Shown piece after piece: positions 26,750-38,463 of a stretch of DNA of 64,000 nucleotides (position 1 is its first letter; each line of letters starts with the position of its first letter). A program made the position numbers and the translations under genes. This DNA is from Rhodosporidiobolus odoratus (taxonomy: Eukaryota; Basidiomycota; Microbotryomycetes; Sporidiobolales; Sporidiobolaceae), in contig JAOANU010000010.1 of the NCBI GenBank assembly GCA_034387635.1, positions 310,001 to 374,000 of the forward strand, given 5' to 3'. Below the pieces are notes generated by a model. The model saw nothing but the letters and a program-made list of their open reading frames with translations. It made no database searches and had not been told where the DNA came from.

Positions 26750-29424
26750 CTAAAGAGTGTACCTGTACTTGAGGTTCTCCTTATCCGTCAAGTCCTCCCT
26801 CTCGTTCTTCTCAAGCTCACACTCGCGCTCCTCCTCCGATCGAAGCGAGGTAGAGTCATGTTTCTCGAGTTCTTCGGGTCCAGCGGCGGCGGCGAGGGCG
26901 TCGCGGCGCGCGTTCTCGCGGATGAGGAGGACACGAAGGAGAAGGGAGAGGACTACGGAGAGGCGAGAGGTCAGCGAACGTCACAAATACTACAAAGGAG
27001 GAGAGGACGTACTGCACATAACGCCGAGGGCGACAAAGGTAGCGATCCAGGTCGAGCGGTACTTGACATCTTTTTCCGAGAGGAAGACGGTGTAGGGACC
27101 TATTGGGAAGACGAGACTTTGTCAGACAAGGTCTCACCGTAGAAGGCGTAGACAAAGTGCCGCGTACCGATGATGTTACCGCAGCAGTACCCGATGAAGA
27201 TAAAAGCGCTGGTTATGGCCTTCTTCGTCGATCCGGCAGTGTTGGCAGAGGCGAGGGCGAGGAGGAGAACGTAGGGAGAGCCGAGGGTCGCAAGGAGGTA
27301 GACTGTATAGTGGGAGGCACGTACGGCGATGGAGAAGGAGGGCAAGGTAGGGAAGTTTTGCGTCGGATAAGGATCAGTCTCGTGTCAAGCAGGAGACAGG
27401 AGAAAAGTCACGCACCACCGAAGAGGGGGACACCGGGGTTCTCCCAGCTGGCGCCCCAAATGATCGCCGCGCCGATGAAGACAGGAAGACTTGAGATGGG
27501 GATGAGGTAGGTGAGGCCGTTCTTCCAACGCGACGAGAGGTAGGTGAAGAAATAGATGAAGCCAGCAGCAAAGAACTGAGGCAACGAGCACGTATGTCAG
27601 TGAGGATCACCAGACAGAGTAATCAGCCTGGTGAGAAGAAGCGGAAATCACGAAAAGGGAACGAAGGGAGGGGAGGCAAGAGGCAAAGAATGAAGGAAGT
27701 ACCCCGGCAGGGATGAACAGAGCGGTAGTCTGCAAGCTAGAATAGCCGAAGCTGTGACGGAGACCGGTCAAGGAGTCAGCACACCATGCAGACCGGGGAA
27801 GGATGGGGGAAAGGTGGAAAAGTCGAAAATATGAGGAGGGGAGCATCAACGAACCTCTTGATGATAAGACTACCGAATCCAGTCACTGCGGCATTGATAA
27901 TGTAGATCCCCGCGCCCATGACGAGGAATATGTAGAGCTTGAGGTCGGTAGCGGCCTCCTTCGCCTGTTTCCAGTTGAACCTTCCCAGCTCAACGCGGCC
28001 CGACAGGTTCTCCCTCGAGCGACGAACCATGATGGCGCGCTCAGCTTCGTTGAACCACCGACCGGAGGTGCGGGGCGAGTCCGGCACGACGAGGAGAAGG
28101 ACGAAAGACCAGACAATGGTAAGACCGCCAGCCTGCGAGGGAGGAAGCACGTGCAGAGGATAGGGAAGACGGCGAACGTGAGCAGACGGAGAATAAGTGC
28201 ATGCGGACCGAGTGTGCAGGGGAAGTGGGCAGGCAGGGGAAGATGGGCAGCAGCGGAGGGTCGGGGGAAGAAAGGGATTGACGGTCAGTTTCGGTATGGG
28301 ACAACACAGCGCCAAGTCTGGGCGACCTAGGAGCAAAAGAGACGTACAAAGTAGTACATGTACTGCAAGGGAGGAGAATGGGGTCAATCAACTAGTTGAG
28401 GGAAAGCAGGGAGGAAATCAAGCACACCTTCCACGGCGAGGATCCGCCTACACTTCCCAGCCCATAGTTGACGACACCCGAGAACGCAGAGGCGAGACCA
28501 GTGGCAGAATACCTGTGAAACGGGCGAAATCAGCATGTACCGACGGGGGCAAGCGAAACAAGACAAACCAGATACCGAGACGCGCCGCCTGTTCCTTCTT
28601 CCTGTACCACATGTTGGTGATCATGACGAAGCCGGGAGAGATGGCGCACTGCAAGGAACTGAGTCAGGCCTGGGGGAACCGTAAAGACCAAAGCGGGGGA
28701 GTTGTGCGTACCTCGAGCATTCCGAGGAAAACACGCTGAACGACGATGCCTTCATACGAATGGCAGACGACGGTGAGGATAGCGGTGATACCCCATAGGA
28801 AGCTGTAGCGAACATGAATGGCACGTAAGCGCATGCGAACCATGTGAAAGAAGGGGAAAAAGCCTACATGATGAGCGAAAGGGTCTTGACGAGCGGCATA
28901 CGTTGCAGGAGGATGGCAAACGGCAGCACGGCGACGATATAACTATAATAGAATCCCTATCCCTCGCAGTGTCAGCAGAGCAAAAGAAGCAAGAACTAGA
29001 GCACGCACGGCGGTCGCGTTCGAATACCGCAAAGTCGAGACGACCGCCTTGCCGGTCTCAGGGTTGATGTGCGTGGTTGTAAGGTCCAAATCCTTTAACA
29101 ATCCGAAGACAGCAGCATTGCCGAAAACAGCCTGCGGAGAGGGGAAGCGTCGGCAAGGGTGGAAGAGAGGAAGAAGAGCAGATGTACCTTGTCCCAATAC
29201 TGGAGTCCAACTGATTCGTGGCAACACTGGGCTCAGCATGACAACGGAGATGAACAGAGTGAGAAGAACGTACAGGACACCAAGAGGATTGGCATCAAGA
29301 TCATGTCCAACTTCCTGACAAGGCGCTTTTCGGTGCGCCTCAACTCCTCATCCTCCGCGAGCTTGGCGTCGACCGGCTCGATGGCGGACGACTTGGTGGT
29401 TGTAGACTTGAAGAAGGAGAACAT
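26750..29424 (-). CDS. MFS transporter, allantoate/nicotinate permease type
   Basis: This is a plasma-membrane major facilitator of the anion:cation symporter (Dal5/Tna1-like) group, which takes up small organic anions such as allantoate, nicotinate or pantothenate. The substrate is not predictable. The first exon (29274-29424) gives MFSFFKSTTTKSSAIEPVD, a charged helix and the first membrane segment. Later exons give LGLQYWDKAVFGNAAVFGL, YSYIVAVLPFAILLQRMPL, QRVFLGMLECAISPGFVMIT, WYRKKEQAARLGIWYSATGL, a central loop with DSPRTSGRWFNEAER, and six further hydrophobic segments including SAFIFIGYCCGNIIGTRHF. It ends in a Glu/Lys/Arg tail with its stop at 26750. About nine short introns separate the exons. 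The order of motifs and the 'GMLEC' / 'R-E-E' features are those of the family. It is divergent from SNW1 across an 853-bp promoter region. Confidence 0.85.
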
Positions 29425-30277
29425 GGTTGCTCGTGCCGCGGCGAGGTGAACGAATGAAGGTGAACGAGTGACGAGAAAAGTGATTGAAGCTTGTAGCGAG
29501 TCGGGGGGTGGGGCGCCTCAGCAAGGCGGACCGGCAGAAGCGATGAGGAGAGAAGCAAGCGCAAGAACTGCCGAGGGCTTCATAAGAACGCGCCGACGAG
29601 GATATCCATGAACCTCCAAGGCCGTCCGAGGAAAAGGAAGTTGCCCACGCGAGACAACCGAGGTCGATCGAGGTATGAAGGGGCAAAAAACGACGGCTGG
29701 ACCTTGCCTGTTGCCTGCCTGATCCTGACGGTACGGCAAGCATAGGAAGTCGGGAAGTCGGCAAAAGGCCGCGGCGGAAGTGCAAACGGAAGCTGAGGTC
29801 CGTTGCCTCGCCCTGCGTGAGGCGAGCGGGCGCGATCGTGCGGGCAGCGGTACAGCGGCGGACTTGGAGCTATAGGCAAGCAGGCGGTACTTCGGCCTGG
29901 TTGTACACCAGTCTCACTCGTCCGTCCTTGGCGTTAATCAACAGAGGAGAGGCAGATAAGCGTCGCTTCAGTGGCGTTGTGCGAGCGTCTGTGTCGCGCC
30001 GCCTCCGGTCTATCCATGGCGCGATGAACGGCGTATGAACAGGCAGAGCCAGGGACTGCCAAGGAGAAGCACATGAAGGAGGAAAAGAAAAACCGGAGAA
30101 AAACACGGGAGCACGCAGGTCCGCTCTACAAGGACGCGCCGTTTCTTGCGTGGTATGGGCGTGTAGTAGACACAGTCAGCCGTACCATACACAGCGTATC
30201 GAGCGAGTGTAAGAGTGAGACTTTGGACTTCTTCGTCGTTCACATCCTCGAATCTGTCAACAAGTCATCAACACACA
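29425..30277. other. divergent promoter region, MFS / SNW1
   Basis: This 853-bp interval lies between two genes transcribed away from each other. Apart from the short upstream ORF on the minus strand I see no gene. It should hold both promoters. I recognise no specific operator. Confidence 0.6.
29518..29583 (-). promoter_or_regulatory. upstream ORF in the MFS leader
   Basis: A 21-codon reading frame (MKPSAVLALASLL..., ATG at 29583, TGA at 29518) lies 93 bases upstream of the MFS start on the same strand. Its product would be hydrophobic and signal-peptide-like. It may act as a uORF. No transcript evidence is available, so it could also be chance. Confidence 0.3.
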
Positions 30278-32729
30278 ATGGCGGCACTGTTCTCCGCGTG
30301 AGTACCCCTGTATACCGACTAGACCTTCCCGCTCAAACCTACTGGTACTGCAGGCTTCCGGCGCCACTTCACTCGGACGTTTCAACTCCAGCCCCCGTCG
30401 CTCCCGCGACGACTCAACAGCTGGTAGTACAAGGACCAGCTATCCCGCCGTACGGTCAACGGAAAGGATGGTTGCCAAAGAACCAGGCCGACTTTGGTGA
30501 TGGTGGTGCTTACCCTGAATGCCATCGGGCCCAGTACCCGCTCGAACTCGGACGGAAGAAGGTCAGTTGTGACCACGGTCATTCATCACCGGCTGCGATG
30601 AGTGCCTGCGTCATTTGCGCGCTCGCCGTCCGTCCTTCAAGCAATCTAGATATTGACCGCACTTCTCTATGTTGGCAGACCTCTTCCGGCAACACGCTTG
30701 CTCTTCAGATTGATTCGGACGGTAACATCAACTACGGGGCTATCGGTGAGCGCACCTTCTCCCCCTCCCTGCGCGACCTGTCTAACTCGGCGGACTTTTC
30801 CGCCTTTCTTGTCCTACAGCCCAGCAGGGTCAACGCAATGGCGTCTCCGTACAATCCTCCTTCAAGGACCTCGTTCCCCTGGCGAACCGCACCGACGTCT
30901 CCAAGGATGATCTCGCCATGGAACGCCCGTCGGAGGAGGAAGTCCAAGCTACCGCAGACCGAACAAAGGCCGCGCTGGAGAAGCTCGTTTCGGGGAAGAT
31001 CAAGGCTGCTCAGCCGAAGAACGTGCCGAACAGTCAGGGAGATGTGTCGTACATGAGGTATACGCCGCAGCAGGGTGGCGTTGAGAAGCAGAAGATCATC
31101 AAGATGGTGCGTTCTTGCTTTCCCCGACTTCCTTGTTGTGACGCGCCTTCCCTCGGCTTTCCCCCGATACGCGCTCTCGTAGATCTTGACTGTTCTGATG
31201 AACACAGATGGAAGTCGTTGAGGATCCCCTCGAACCGCCCAAATTCAAGGGCAAGAAGATTCCGCGCGGCCCTCCCTCTCCTCCCCCGCCCGTCCTCCGC
31301 TCTCCTCCTCGCAAGGTGACTGCGCAAGAGCAGAAGGACTGGATGATTCCTCCTTGCGTGTCGAACTGGAAGAACAACAAGGGTTACACCATCCCCCTTG
31401 ACAAGCGATTGGCGGCCGATGGCCGAGGGTTGCAAGACGTACGTTCCAAATCTGTCCATGCACCTCCGAGCTGTGCTGTGCACAGTAGCCCGCCATGCGC
31501 CTGTTGATGTATCAGCTCTGACCCATTCCGCCGCTCTTCGTGTAGGTTCACATCAACGACCGCTTCGCGCAATTCTCCGAAGCCCTCTACGTCGCCGACC
31601 GACACGCCCGCGAAGAAGTCCGCCAACGCTCCCTGATGCAACAAAAGATTGCGCAAAAGGAGAAGGAAGCCAAAGAGGAGAACTTGCGACTTCTCGCTCA
31701 GCGAGCTCGTGAAGAACGAGCGGGCGTGGTTGTTCAACCTGCTGCTGCGCGGGTCGCGGGTGGGGTTGGTGGCAGTCTGGGCGGGATTGCGGGGTATGGA
31801 AGTGATAGCGAGGATGAGGAGGAGATGGCTATTAGTCGTGGAGCGCAGGGTCAAGTCGCGGCGGGTGGAAGGGCTCCGAGTACGACGGGCGGGAGGACGC
31901 CGGAGCGGAGTGACGAGGAGAGCGATGAGGGCGAGGGAGAGACGGAGGCGGACAGGAGGGCCGCGAGGGAGAGGGAGGAGATGAGGAAGGAGAAGAGGAA
32001 GGAGAGGGAGAGGGACATGAGGATGAGCAACATGGGAACGGAGCAGCGAGCTAAGATGCTGGCGAAGTGCGTTCTCTGTGTGTTCCTGTGTCCTATCGCG
32101 TGGACTGACCCTTACGACCTTTTGCAGGGCTACCGGTCGCGACATTTCCGAGAAGATCGCTCTCGGTCTCGCCAAACCCACTCTCTCCAAAGACTCGATG
32201 TTCGATTCCCGTCTCTTCAACCGCGAGCAGCTTTCCGGATCTTTCGGCGACAGCGACTCATACAACCTCTACGACAAGGCTCTATTCAGCGGTTCTTCCG
32301 CTGCGGCCGCCATCTACAAGCCGCGCGGCAAGAATGTCGACGATGAGGGCTATGAGGTTGACGCAGAGGAGGTGGGTAAGGCGATGAAGAATGACAGGTT
32401 CGGGTTGGGAGTTGCCGGTGGTGGAAGGGGCTTTGAGGGTGCGGACACGAACGAAATTCGCGAAGGGTTTGTCTACTTTTCACTTTCTTTCACAACCCTG
32501 TCACGTCCTTCGATCCACCGCTCTACACGTTGTAGCCGGATCAGTCCTGACTAACACCCGGTCTTCGCCCTGCAGTCCCGTCGCTTTCGAACGCGATACT
32601 GCAGATCCTTTCGGTGTCGACGCCTTCCTTGAATCCGCCAAAGCGGGATCCTCTGGGGAGAAGAAGCGCGGCCTCGACCTTGGGCAGGACAAGGAGGAGG
32701 AGCGAAGGAAGAGGGCGAGGGACGACTGA
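30278..32729 (+). CDS. PRP45: SNW-domain splicing factor SNW1/SKIP/Prp45
   Basis: This is a nuclear spliceosome component of the Prp19-associated complex and a transcription co-regulator. It starts at ATG 30278 (MAALFSA, exon 1 only 20 bases). Following exons carry the SKIP/SNW hallmarks in order: IPPYGQRKGWLPKNQADFGD GGAYPE near residue 30, AQYPLELGRKK, YMRYTPQQ, EDPLEPPKFKGKK IP with the Pro-rich PSPPPPVLRSPPRKVT, DWMIPPCVSNWKNNKGYTIP LDKRLAADGR (the core SNW signature), INDRFAQFSEALYVADR AREE, an acidic/Arg-Glu-rich helix and ATGRDISEKIALG. The C-terminal part has the SFGDSDSYNLYDKALF and DPFGVDAFL motifs and a basic tail ending RKRARDD. Seven short GT-AG introns keep the frame throughout. 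The length (about 590 residues) is normal for the family. Confidence is very high. Confidence 0.95.
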
Positions 32730-33119
32730 GTGCGGAACGGACTCGCCGCAGCTGCAGAATGGTATTGTACGTCTTGTTGCGTTTGTTATATCCTTCCGCG
32801 GTGTTTTTCCACAAGGCCTCTCTGTATGCGGAGCAATGAAAGGATCGCTCGATTGAGCGGAGAAAAACTGAGAAGGTGTAGATGAAGCAGAGCACTCGTC
32901 GCGGAACAGGGTCGTTCTGCACCTGCGTGCCGTGCTATCACGCGTATTGCTGTCAGAGTCTCGGCAACTGACTTGAGATCGAGTGTGTTTCGCTCGCTTC
33001 GTGATCAGTCCGCGTCCGAATTAGAATTGAATGTTTGGCATTCTCTGTTCTTCTCGCTTTGCCTCCGCTTACTTGCCGAGTACTTGAGGGTGTATCTAGT
33101 CACCTGAGGACCAGTCAGA
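32730..33119. other. intergenic, SNW1 to chitin synthase
   Basis: This 390-bp gap between two genes on the same strand serves as terminator of the first and promoter of the second. I see nothing else in it. Confidence 0.5.
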
Positions 33120-36100
33120 ATGCCTTACCGACCAATTCCACACGACACCGCGGATCCCTCTTCTCGTTCAAGTTCTCCTTATACTTCCTCCGCCATCCGT
33201 CCAATAGCACAGGACGACTCGTACGACTCTTATGACAACGCTTACGGCCGGGACGATTCATTCGTCAACGATGAACCTCAGAGCGGGAGACCTCCGTCTT
33301 TCCCAGGGGAACAGCCTGGTCAAGGAGGAGGAAATGCAAGTGGGGCTGGACTCTACCTAGGAGGACAGGGAGTCATGACCTATGAATCAGACATCGGCGG
33401 AGTCATGCGCGACACAGAGCCCCTGCGCTTCCGCCCGCACTCTCAGCTACGGCATGAAATTTACGACCCGGACATGGAGGTGCACCTCGAGTCACCAACG
33501 CCGCGATACTCGCCTGGGTTGAGGGGGGCGGGAGAGTACGACGACTACGGGGAGGAAGTCAAAGATCCGGCGGACTTTGAAGAGAGCTTCGAGGCTGCAC
33601 GAGGTGAGGAAGAAGAACATGATGGAAGCGATATCACAGGCAGTCCGGCCACATTTCAGGGAGGATTTGGCGCACCACCTGTTGTACGTTACCCTCTCCG
33701 TCCCAATGTGCTGCTCGCCGCGGGGAGTGCGCGCAACTGATCAAACCTGGACCTGACCTTCCCAACCTTTCTTGCCTTCTTTTTTCCCTGTCGCAGACCG
33801 CTCAATTGCGGCGGAAGAACCTCACTCAGCGCCGAGTCAAGCTAACCGAGGGTAACCTTGTTATCCCCTGCGCTATCCCGACCCGTCTGCTCGGCTTCCT
33901 GCCGAGGAAGGATGGCGACGAGTTCACCCAGTCAAGGTGCGTTGAAAATCCTACACTATAGCTTATACGCCGGAACCTTGCTTGCAAGCACTCGGATGCG
34001 GCGGAAAAGAGAGACTGACTTTAGTTGTCGGCGCGCAGATATACCGCCATCACCTGCGGGCCGGAAGACTTCGACGTCCGCAACTATACCCTACGGCCAA
34101 CCCTCTACAACCGCCAAACCGAGCTGTTCGTAGTCATCACGATGTAGGCGTGGCTTTCATCTCTAAGACTCTGAGCTGGGTGCTTACTGCCCTTGCTTCG
34201 CAGGTATAACGAGAACGAAGAGCTTTTCTGTCGGACCTTGCATGGCGTCATGAGTGCGTCGTCGACAGCTCTTCTCGCCTCTCCGCGCGCCATTCTGGTG
34301 TACACGCAGATATTGTAGAAGCCGTCGGCATGCCTCACACCTTTCTGTCTTTGCAGAGAACATTTCGCAGCTCTGCAAGCGCAAGAAGTCGTCAACTTGG
34401 GGTCAGGACGGGTGGAAGAGTACGTCTCGCGTTTCGACGGCTCTACGATACTATAGAGCTACGCCACTGACGGCGCTGATTGAACCCTTGCAGAGGTCGT
34501 GGTCTGCATTGTTGCCGACGGTCGCAAGGCAATCCACCCTCGTGTGCTCGATTGGTACGTCCTTGCTCTCGCCCTGCCGCTCCCACTCATTGCCGCATGG
34601 TCGTCACGGTGGCTCAAACTACGCTATTCATGTTGGCTTGATTCAAGAACTCCATACTGACTCTGCGCCTTTCCCCTGCAGTCTCGCCGCCCTCGGTGTC
34701 TATCAGCCCAACGTTGCGACCAACAGGATCGACGACAAGCCAGTTCAAGCGGTGAGCCCTCGGCTCTTCACCTTCTCCTGTTTGGTCGTTACTGACATTG
34801 CCGTTCTCAGCACCTTTATGAGCATACGACCCAGATGTCGATCGACCCGGCACTCACCTTCAAAGGCCTAGAGACTGGAATCGTGCCAACCCAGCTCATG
34901 TTTTGCTTAAAGGAACAAAAGTACGTGTGCTCTCGTCTCCTCTTATATCGCACGGCCTGCGCAATTCATTAAGGCGAGACTCAACCTTCCTGACTCTTTG
35001 TCCTCTCTACCTGTCCGAAGCGCGAAGAAGATCAACTCACATCGATGGGCTCTACAAGCTTTCGCCCCGTCGCTGGACCCCAACGTCGTCATGCTTATCG
35101 ACGTCGGAACGAAGCCTGCGCCTTCTTCGCTTTGTCCGTTTTTCCTGACTTTGCCTTTCTACCAGCGTCCGAGCTAGCCGTGACTGACCCCTTGTCGCTC
35201 CACAGACTACCTCTGGAAAGCCTTCGATATGAACTCAAACGTCGGCGGGGCTTGTGGAGAGATTGTCGCGATGAAGGGCAGGTTCTGGACAGCCCTACTC
35301 AATCCGATAGTGGCCGCTCAGAATTTCGAATACAAGGTACTCTCTCTCTCCCCTCTCAGTCTCCTCTCCCATATGCTCCGGCTTCGCGCGCGAGATCGGC
35401 ATTACTTGGAGTTCGGTTCTGCCCGTCTCGCTGACCTTCCGTTATCTCCCATCCTTGCCACGTTGCCCTGCGCCCCAACTCGACGACAGATCTCCAACAT
35501 CCTCGACAAGCCGCTCGAAAGTATCTTTGGTTACATCTCCGTCTTGCCTGGCGCCTTTTCAGCCTGTACGTGTCTCTTTCGCTGGCCTCTATGCGCCCCT
35601 ACCACCGGCGAATCTCGTGCCGTTGTGCCAGCCCGATGCATGCATAGATATAGGCTGACTATGTGTTCGCAGATCGCTATATCGCCTTGAAGAACGACGA
35701 GCTTGGCCATGGGCCGCTCGCAAGCTACTTCAAGGGCGAACATCTCGCTGGTGTCGATGCTGGTCTGACTACCTCGAATATGTACCTGGCTGTACGTCAG
35801 ACTTCCGATCGTGGCATACTACGCATAGCTGACAAGGGTCGCGTTTGTGCAGGAAGATCGCATTCTCTGTTGGGAGCTTGTCGCGAAGCGGGGAGACGCG
35901 TGGGTCCTGAAGTATGTCAAGGTACGTTGTTCAGTCCCTTGTCGAGAACGCAGCTACTCAAGCTGACCTCACTTCTTCACCAGGCCGCGAAAGGCGAAAC
36001 CGACGTTCCCGACGCGATTGCCGAGTTCATCAATCAGGTATGCGTTCATCGGTCTCGACTACTGGACAAAAGCTCATCCTCGTCCCATACACAGCGTCGT

Positions 36101-37919
36101 CGATGGCTCAACGGATCTTTCTTCGCCGGCGTCTACGCCCTCACCCACACGCTGCAACTTCTTGGCACCCAGCATTCTCGAATCAAGATATTCTTCCTTC
36201 TCATCCAAGCCATCTACAACTTCTTGAACGTCCTCTTTGCGTGGATCGGTTTGTCCTCATATTGGATCTTTTTCATGGTTCTCACCTCGTCACTGGAAGA
36301 CCCGTCATTTAAGATCCCGCACATCGACGTCGCCAACGTCTTTATGCAGTACCTTTACATGGGGGCGGTCATCTCCTGCTTCCTCATGTCTATGGGTAAT
36401 CGGCCAAAAGCCGCAAGATGGCACTACCTCACGGTCGTGCGTCTTTCTCGGGCCCCTCGTCTGCCTGGCCTTTACTGACTAAACTTACCGATCCCTGTAC
36501 AGATGGCCATCTTCGCCTTCACTACTTGCTACATGTTTATCGCCGCCGGAATCTGCGTCTACTATGCCATCAAAGGCTCTGCAGAGAGCTTGATCATGGC
36601 GCAAATTGTTATCTCGTTGGCTTCCACTTGTAAGCCCTTTTCTCGAACCTTGCTGCCTCGATATACATTGCTGACTCGTCGCTTGTTTCGCCAATAGACG
36701 GCGTCTACGTTCTCTCGTCCGTCCTTGCGTTGGATCCCTGGGTACGCTGGATCATCCTCGCGATCGAGAAGGGCCAAACCAACTGACTCTGCTTTGCGCT
36801 CGTACAGCACCTCATCACCTCGATGGCACAGTACATGCTCATGGCACCAGTCTACGTGTGTTCCTCCTCAGGCCACCCCCTAGATCCTGGCTTATCCTCT
36901 TTCTCCGCAGATCAACGTCCTCAACATCTATGCCTTCGCCAACTTGCACGACTTCTCCTGGGGAACGAAAGAAATGACCCAGTCCGACATTGACCTCGGA
37001 ATCACTCGCAAAGTCGGAGAGAACGAAGTCGACATGGCCTTGCCTTCGAACCAGACCGATCTCGACCAGGATTACGATCAGGCGTTGTTCCACCTCAAAA
37101 CCAGGCCCATGATTTTGCCACCGACGCTGACGCATAAGCAGAAGGAGGAAGCGGTTCGGGACCACTATCAGTCGATTCGAACAAAGTAAGCTGCTTGTAC
37201 CTGTCTGCTCTCTCGCCGACCCCGAAGCTGACTTGTACTTGCGCCACAGTATTCTCCTCGCATGGGTGTTGTCGAATGCAAGCTTCATCTCGCCCAACCT
37301 TCCCGCCCCCGTAGTGTTGCTAATATGTTTTCACGCTTCCTCAGGCCGTCCTCGTCGCAACCATTCTCGAGGGAGACTACGCCTCGACCTTCAGCAAAGG
37401 CGGAGGCAACGGTCGCACCCAGATCTGTACGCTGTCATTCCTCGGCTGCTTGTTACGCCTACCCTCTTCTCCTCGCCGTTTCTCGCAAACGGCTGTCTCC
37501 ATCCCGCTTGATCATGCCACTGATCCCTCGACTTGCACCCCCTTGTAGACCTCGTCATCGTGCTCATTTTCGTCGCCATTATGGCTCTCCTCCGTTTTAT
37601 CGGCTCCACCGCTTTCATCGTCGATCACTACGTCCGCCTCGTCGGATCCTGGGTCCAGAAGCAACTCTTCAGACGTCGAACAGCCGGTCAGCAGCAGCAG
37701 CAGCAGCGTCCGCGAAATGTTCTTCATCGGCGACCACCTATGAGCAGTAAGAGCACGGGCATTAGCAATACCAGTAAAAAGCTACCACAGGTGGAAGAAG
37801 AAGAAGAAGAAGAGGACGGGGGGCGGCAAAGCGCTTATGGGTACCAGCCGAGTGGACCAGTGAGCGAGGGGAGGGAGGAAACGCAGGCTTCGAATAGCGA
37901 ATGGTATGTTCGAGGGTAG
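33120..37919 (+). CDS. CHS: chitin synthase (class I-III type)
   Basis: This is a membrane glycosyltransferase that polymerises UDP-GlcNAc into chitin for the cell wall. It starts at ATG 33120 ([19 protein letters not shown]) and has a disordered, Ser/Asp/Gly-rich N-terminus of about 190 residues. Then come the CHS_1N block ([20 protein letters not shown]), [20 protein letters not shown] and the catalytic motifs [19 protein letters not shown], the family SWGTK (here SWGTKE), [24 protein letters not shown] and QRRRWLNGS. The C-terminal half has about six membrane segments. The tail holds poly-Gln, then poly-Glu ([10 protein letters not shown]) and ends SEWYVRG. About 21 short introns interrupt it, one of them GC-AG (37278-37344). 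The order and motifs fit class I-III enzymes, not the myosin-fused classes V and VII. The stop is TAG at 37917-37919. Confidence 0.95.
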
Positions 37920-38463
37920 GGGGGGTCACCTGCGGGCAAAGGAAGAAAGGGGCAGACGAAGATTCATGTTGGCTCGCCTTTTTTTTCGTGTGTCTATGGT
38001 CTGCCTGAGTATCGGCTTCGTTGTGGCATAGTTCGACTTTCACAGCATATAACTTTTTCGCGCTCTCTAGCTTTCCCGTGGGCACGAGGTTGGCAATCCT
38101 TGTTTCCTGCGACCGACTGGGCCGGATTCTGCGCTAGAGCCCTCCAGGCTGTGGGCTGCGGAACGGAACAAGATGCATCCCGGGCTTGACAGCGCCTCCT
38201 TTTGCACCACCGCGTACGTACAACAGAACAGTACACCGTCTTCCTTCATCCCTTCCCTTCGATCAAAGGTCAATTCAACCGAGCAGATCCATATTCTCGC
38301 TCGAGCTGAGCGCAACGACCATATCCTGCGCGCGAAGGTCATAACTCGTCAGTCCCGTTCCCCACAGCCCCGCTTCTCTGTTGGCACGGCGAAGAAGGGA
38401 AGACAACCAGAAGGAGCCAAGGCGAGAAGGAGGGAAAGGCGACAATGAGAGAGAGAAATCGGA
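37920..38463. other. convergent intergenic region
   Basis: The 544-bp stretch lies between the 3' ends of the chitin synthase (+) and Snu114 (-) genes. No gene was recognised. A T-run TTTTTTTT near 37979 may belong to the chitin synthase 3' end. Confidence 0.5.
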
